Assembly (NCBI RefSeq): GCF_019175385.1
Contig: NC_083337.1
Location: forward strand, 23,754,385 to 23,818,384
Length of the DNA: 64,000 bases
Direction: 5' to 3'
Source: Lycium barbarum
Taxonomy: Eukaryota; Streptophyta; Magnoliopsida; Solanales; Solanaceae
In this document: piece after piece, positions 59,014-64,000 of the stretch
Layout of the letters: the number at the start of each line of letters is the position of its first letter
Position numbering within the stretch: the first letter of the stretch is position 1
Notes under the pieces: model-generated
The model's input: only the letters and a program-made list of their open reading frames with translations
Databases searched by the model: none
What the model was told of the DNA's origin: nothing
Position numbers and translations under genes: made by a program

Positions 59014-59719
59014 TATACTATTCGCGTTCCTAAAGCCCTTTTGAGTGAAGGCTCTCTTAATTGATTGAAGCATGCAGGTGCCATTTTTGAAGGTGAACCA
59101 TTGCCCCGAAAAATCATCATTAGTTAATAAATAGTAATAAAAATATCTTTTCTGAAGCGATTAGCAAGATGATAAAGCCGACATGGGGCTTGATATAAAG
59201 CAATAAACCAGTAGGTTTCTCCTCCAATGGCTAACGTCGAGGCCTGGATTGTCTTGGCCTTCTTCACCCTCCAAAGAGTGGTCTGAATTCGAAGCCGCAC
59301 TTGGTACATCTTCATCTTGATTATCACCAGATCTGTTTCTTCTAAGATCTTGTCTAAATGCTCATTCGTGCTTTCCAGACGCTCCTTCTCGTAGGCATCG
59401 TGAGGAGGTGCGGGCCTTGGGATGCATGCACGGATGATCATTTAGCCAAGATGCTTCCACATTGCACACAAATGAGATGCAGTGCTCTTCTGGTTGTGGA
59501 CAATCCGAACACAGGGTGGTCTCTCTTAATGAGCTTTAGGTACGGCCGTGTGCTCCGCGAAGTCTCTTTTGGAACAAAGTGTAAAATAAATGCCATGGGT
59601 GGCGGAGTTATGATATGCATGAAATGACAGTTAATAATTTGTGGGAAAAATAAACATATAAACAGTTAAAGTAAATATACCCACATTATACTGAAATCCT
59701 TATGGTTAGAACCTTTAAG
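59014..59719 (-). other. D 5' leader with possible coding remnant
   Basis: The region between PBS and E. On the minus strand a 105-codon frame (59441-59124) starts MIIRACIPRPAPPHDAYEKE and has a charged, helix-prone stretch (RLESTNEHLDKILEETDLV). I do not recognise it. It may be the start of ORF1 or chance. Confidence 0.4.
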
Positions 59720-59737
59720 TCCCCAGCAGAGTCACCA
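59720..59737 (-). other. D primer binding site
   Basis: On the minus strand TGGTGACTCTGCTGGGGA, two bases after the LTR end (...ACCGTTACA). It resembles the TGGCGACTCTGCTGGGGA site typical of Tat/Ogre elements, usually attributed to tRNA-Arg; one base differs. I could not check it against a tRNA set. Confidence 0.8.
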
Positions 59738-59739
59738 TC

Positions 59740-61520
59740 TGTAACGGTTCGCATTTTCGTGGGCGGGGTTAGCACTCGGAAAAGCTACTTCGAAATCGTT
59801 GGTGCTCTTTCAGACTTTGTTTTAAAAAAGTCGCCACCTAATTTTTAGGAAATTAGGAAAACCAGTTTTGAAGGGTTTATTCATACACCGTGAAACAATT
59901 CTTCTTAATACAAAGTTCTAGGAAAGGGTTCTGGTGATCCCCTAGGGAATGTGTTAGGTACCCTAGTATTAAGGATCCATACTATATAGTTGACCTGCGA
60001 ATTCCAATGTTTGAGTATTTCCATGAACTATTTATTTGGTGTTTCTTTCCTGAAAAAGTCTGTCATTTTGCATATCATTTTTTGAAAAAAGGAATTAAAT
60101 ATATTCCCTTTACATATAGGGTATTTAGATTCGGATTTATAATATCCGGATATAATTAGTTCCTTTCTTATATAAGGATAATGTTACTTTTTGTAAAGGT
60201 GAAAAGTCTTTTAAAACTTTGGGATAAATGAACTTGTTCATGCTTAGACTCATACATAGTCTAGGTTAGCCCGTTTAGTACGTTTTTTAGAACAACTTTA
60301 TTTAGGACTTTACTCATTTCAAAAGAAAAATAGTTTACATGGGTTTGCAAGAGTTGGTCTTTGTAATCATAATTTATTATTTTGATCCTGGAATTTTGTC
60401 TTAAAACCCAATTTGCTTATATAATATAAGAACAACATTTGTCATGGGCTCAGGCCCAAACTATGAACTCTTTTTGTAAAAAAATGATTAAGGTTTGCTC
60501 AGATTCGGCCCAAAATCTGTTATTTTGTTTTTCAGTTCCTGGGCTAACCCAAAACATATCTGCTTTATTTTTTCCGAAAAAATTGGTTAAGTGGGGCCTA
60601 AAACATGACCATTTTGGTTTGGGCCGTAACCCTCAAAACATTATTGTTTGCCGTAGTTATTTCTAGAAAAATAACGCATATGTTTCAACACAAGTGGATT
60701 ACATGTACATAGGCCTAAAAAAACTATTTTTTGTCTGATTTTTCGTTTAAAGGGGAGAACTCGTTTTTTGTAAAGCATGTTATTTACACACAGTTCCGAA
60801 AACCCATTTTTCCGCCTGGACAAAAAATAGGACTTTTGAAAATTGAAACTTATAACTGGCAAAGGCTTTTTCTTAGTTATTGTAAGGATAAAGTCTGATT
60901 CGAGGAAAAATATGATAGCAACGCATTTTATCTTGTAAAGATGGAATTGATCCCTTTTATTTCCTTACTACACTAGCCATTTTTATTCTTTTTGGAAAGT
61001 GTTTACACTAATCCGGGTTTTGAAAATCGCGTTGGCGCCTAAGGTCTAACTAAACGGCATATGCACTGTTCACCTAAGATGCCTAATTCAAATGTAAAGG
61101 ATTCCAATAATAATGTGTGCTTATACAAATATAACATTTCAACCAAAAGGGGAAATTTGAATGTTGAAATTAAAGGGAAAAAGGAGATAAGTTAGGGGTG
61201 TACCAAACCCCTTTAAAAAAGCTATTTTTACCCATGGTTGGGCCTTCGTGCCATTCTCACCCATGACTGGGCCTTTAATAATATTAGCTTCCCTTTCTTG
61301 GACTTAACAGTTTTGAAAGAATATTTCTGTTGGGCCTTTGGCCCAACAGACTGGTTGGACTGTAGCCCAAGTGGCCCTACAGTAGGAGGGAAAAAGAAAA
61401 AGAATTGAATTAGTATATGTTTGTGGATCTAGTACTATCAGAATTATACATACATATATACGTATACATATACATCCCCATTTTGAATCTATGTTTGATG
61501 AACCTAATCCTAACATAACC

Positions 61521-61552
<32 letters not shown>

Positions 61553-64000
61553 ATATACATCCCCATTTGATTGCAACTGCACAACTAGGGACTTAATTAT
61601 ATACTATTGCTTCACTGAAAACCTCAAATCACACCATACCAATGAGAAAAGGTTGTCACCACCCTTATTCCCGACACCGCATAAGTTCCAAGGGGTTTCA
61701 TGAACCCCAGGCATGGCTGGATATCGGGGAGTGGCTAGACCTATCCCCCAAAACCTCCTCAAACTCTCAAAAACAAAACCAGTGTTGCCATAGTATACAA
61801 CCGTAATCTCAAAGTTGTGCACAAGTATCAGCTTGTGGGAAGTATTTTAAATACAAGTAACTTTTAAATGAATTCAGAATCATGACAAAGAATGGGGCAG
61901 ACACTCACATATAATATGTATAGAAATTCCAAGATACTTAACCAAATAGGTGTCATAAACAGGTCATACTCTTGTATTTGATTATACATACTGCCCATAA
62001 CTAGCCTATTTTCTTATAGGTCTACACACACTATATCCATACTACACACATGGTATGTGTAAACCAAGTGTATACCATGTGTATACTCCCTTCTTTTTAT
62101 TAATCTGTGTAGGATCTATGTCTACCCACACTCTTACATGTCCAACTCTTATACAAAAGCCAAAACCAATCAAAGTCCAACTTTAATTCTTATGCACATC
62201 AAATAAATGATTCATCAACTTCATATATTAGCAGTTCTTATAGTAGGAAGTTAGAGCTTGTTTACGGTGATCACAGAAGAACAATAGAAAGGTATAAACA
62301 AAAGGGGAAATTCCACAACTTGTAATAACCCAAAATAGAATTAGAACATCAAGAAGACTGGACAAAATAACATCAAGGTAAACTGGGACAGTCCAATTTC
62401 ATATTCTCCGGAAAGGACCACAGAAAGAATCTTTGTTTTAATACAACAGTAGTGGGGTCATATTATAATAAGGCTTAATGCCATTTACCACTTAAGATAG
62501 ACAAGGAAAGGGTTAGCTATGCGTATCAACAAACCCCAGAAACAATGGCATAAAGTTCAAGACCAAACTCCACATATTCAGACTCTTTAAATTCCTAGCA
62601 GAGACATTTATTATCAACAAGCTTAACCTAGTTCATCGCTTTTAAGGGAAAAACAAGACCATCTTCTTGAAATGACCAATTCCATTACACTTAACCTCCT
62701 AAGTGCTTCTAGACCTTTGTACACACTAGTTTTCCTAACCTTTTTTACCATCAAACATTTGTAAGATGATGAGATTTAAGGAAAAGCAAAAATTCTCTCA
62801 AGACAGGAATACCCCCATGGTTCATAGGTTGATCATGAAACCCCTCATTTGGGGGCTAGATACTATGAGTCAAGCTGGGCTTGGCTCGTCTCAGCCCCCT
62901 TTTGAGGTGTCTTGAAAAGACCCACCTAAGACAAGTGGTTCGCACTACCTTTAAGAGTATTCAATCATGTCCCCAAATAACAACATCAAACCAATTCCAT
63001 CTTATACTATTCATTTTTTAGAAATACAAATGCATTACTCAATGATTTCATCTCCATGATTTTATGTATAACAATATTTTAAAACATACTGGTGATATAG
63101 AATCAAGACTTACTAGGCGAATCACAATTTTGTCCTTTTAATCTAAGTTATATACCATGCCCAGTAAAGTCTAGGTCTGACGGTTTAGTTCAAGAAATGA
63201 AAGGTTCTTACTAACTTAGGATTAACTAAATGTTCTTTCCTAAGTTCAGATCAAGATAAGTGCCTTCACATGGTCAAGTCCACACATAAATACACCACAC
63301 CAGCTCTTAAACATGTTTTTCAAGAAACAAACAGACAAGCAAACAAGTCAGACTCTTACAAAAAGGAAACATAAATTTAGAAAACTAAGTGAATAACTTA
63401 CTTCTTTGATACTTAGCAAATGGCAATTTTGACCTCCCTAATCATGACAATGATCTGACAGACATCTACCACTTTATTTTAACTTAGCTTTGGGCAACAT
63501 GAAATCTCAAAAATCCTCCCCCAAGGCATGATAAACAACCCTCAACCAATTCCTAAATCTCACTGAACCCCACAGTCATGAGAACAAAGTCTAGGGAGTT
63601 AGGGAAGCCTCAGGGTCCTGAAAGAGGGACAAGATAGGGTGAGGTCATCACCTCCCCATCCCTTTCCTGAACCTTACTTTCAATAAAAAGGGATTAAAGG
63701 CCCCACTGGTCATCACCTCCAGTTCATGCTTATGCTCACCTTTTACTCTCCCAAAGCAACCTCACCCTCTTTACCTTATTCTCCTACCAAATGCCCATCG
63801 CCAAAACTTATGGACAAGAGTGGTTTGACACTGCCCACCCCCTTAAAATGATTGTCATCTAGACCCCTAATTATTCATATAAATTAACAGCCTCTAATCA
63901 ACTTCAGTTTTAAGACCCTACTATATAAAGCCATATTAAATACCTTTAGCCATTAACACTTGAGAAAGTTTGAACAGTTAAATCACTTAAGAGTTTAAAA
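59740..64000 (-). repeat. D 5' LTR, cut by window edge
   Basis: On the minus strand it ends ...CGAACCGTTACA at 59740. It is AT-rich and non-coding, matching 14167-15368 over its outer 1.2 kb and more weakly 725-3707. By adding the pieces, the complete LTR should be about 5.8-6 kb, so 1.5-2 kb lie outside the window. A (TA)n run is at about 61521-61542. The 'catatacatccccatttt/ttg' segment occurs twice (about 61467 and 61552). Confidence 0.8.

Overview
This window looks like plant nuclear DNA made almost entirely of nested LTR retrotransposons. I found no host protein gene, tRNA or rRNA that I can support. The evidence is Ty3/gypsy gag-pol remnants (a chromodomain-bearing Tekay/Del-type family and a Tat/Ogre-type family), LTRs of about 1.8-6 kb, plant-type initiator-tRNA-Met primer sites (TGGTATCAGAGC), and recurrent TG...CA termini flanked by 5-bp target duplications. 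A large-genome angiosperm, perhaps Solanaceae, fits; the family assignment is an impression from LTR style, not a proven identification.

Backbone: a Tat/Ogre-like element ('D') lies on the minus strand. Its 5' LTR fills 59740-64000 and runs off the window. It is followed by the PBS (59720-59737), a leader, an ORF1-like pseudogene (55385-56527), gag (53008-54587, resumed at 42922-43351), protease plus a G-patch-like segment (41579-42879), reverse transcriptase (40032-41014), RNase H (32166-32405), a second RNase H (31560-32165), integrase (30244-31484), a 3' UTR with two tandem arrays (28721-29300), a PPT (28048-28058) and a broken 3' LTR (26644-28047 plus 14167-15609). All its genes are broken.

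Insertions into D: E, a solo LTR (56706-59008, TSD atatt); B, a full-length but decayed chromovirus (43352-53007); C, a non-autonomous element with a gag remnant and no recognisable pol (32406-40026, TSD gagca); and A, a chromovirus (15610-26643) whose left LTR carries a further solo LTR, S (16571-19263, TSD aaaga). To the left is another Tat-type LTR (725-3707 plus 9440-11988), interrupted by a solo LTR (3708-9439, TSD tctac) that itself holds a solo LTR (5659-8884, TSD cttat). LTR fragments fill 1-724, 11989-13286 and 13628-14166.

A and B use one gag-protease-RT-RNase H-integrase-chromodomain reading frame, now broken by stops, frameshifts and, in A, a deletion of about 690 bp that removed the RT active site. 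C has kept a primer site, leader and PPT-proximal hairpin like those of A and B, so it could have been copied by such elements in trans. The most interesting signals are structural: a palindromic cassette just upstream of the TATA box in most LTR families, with a different sequence in each; a hairpin beside the PPT with a compensatory base-pair change; and a double hairpin in the 3' half of most chromovirus LTRs.
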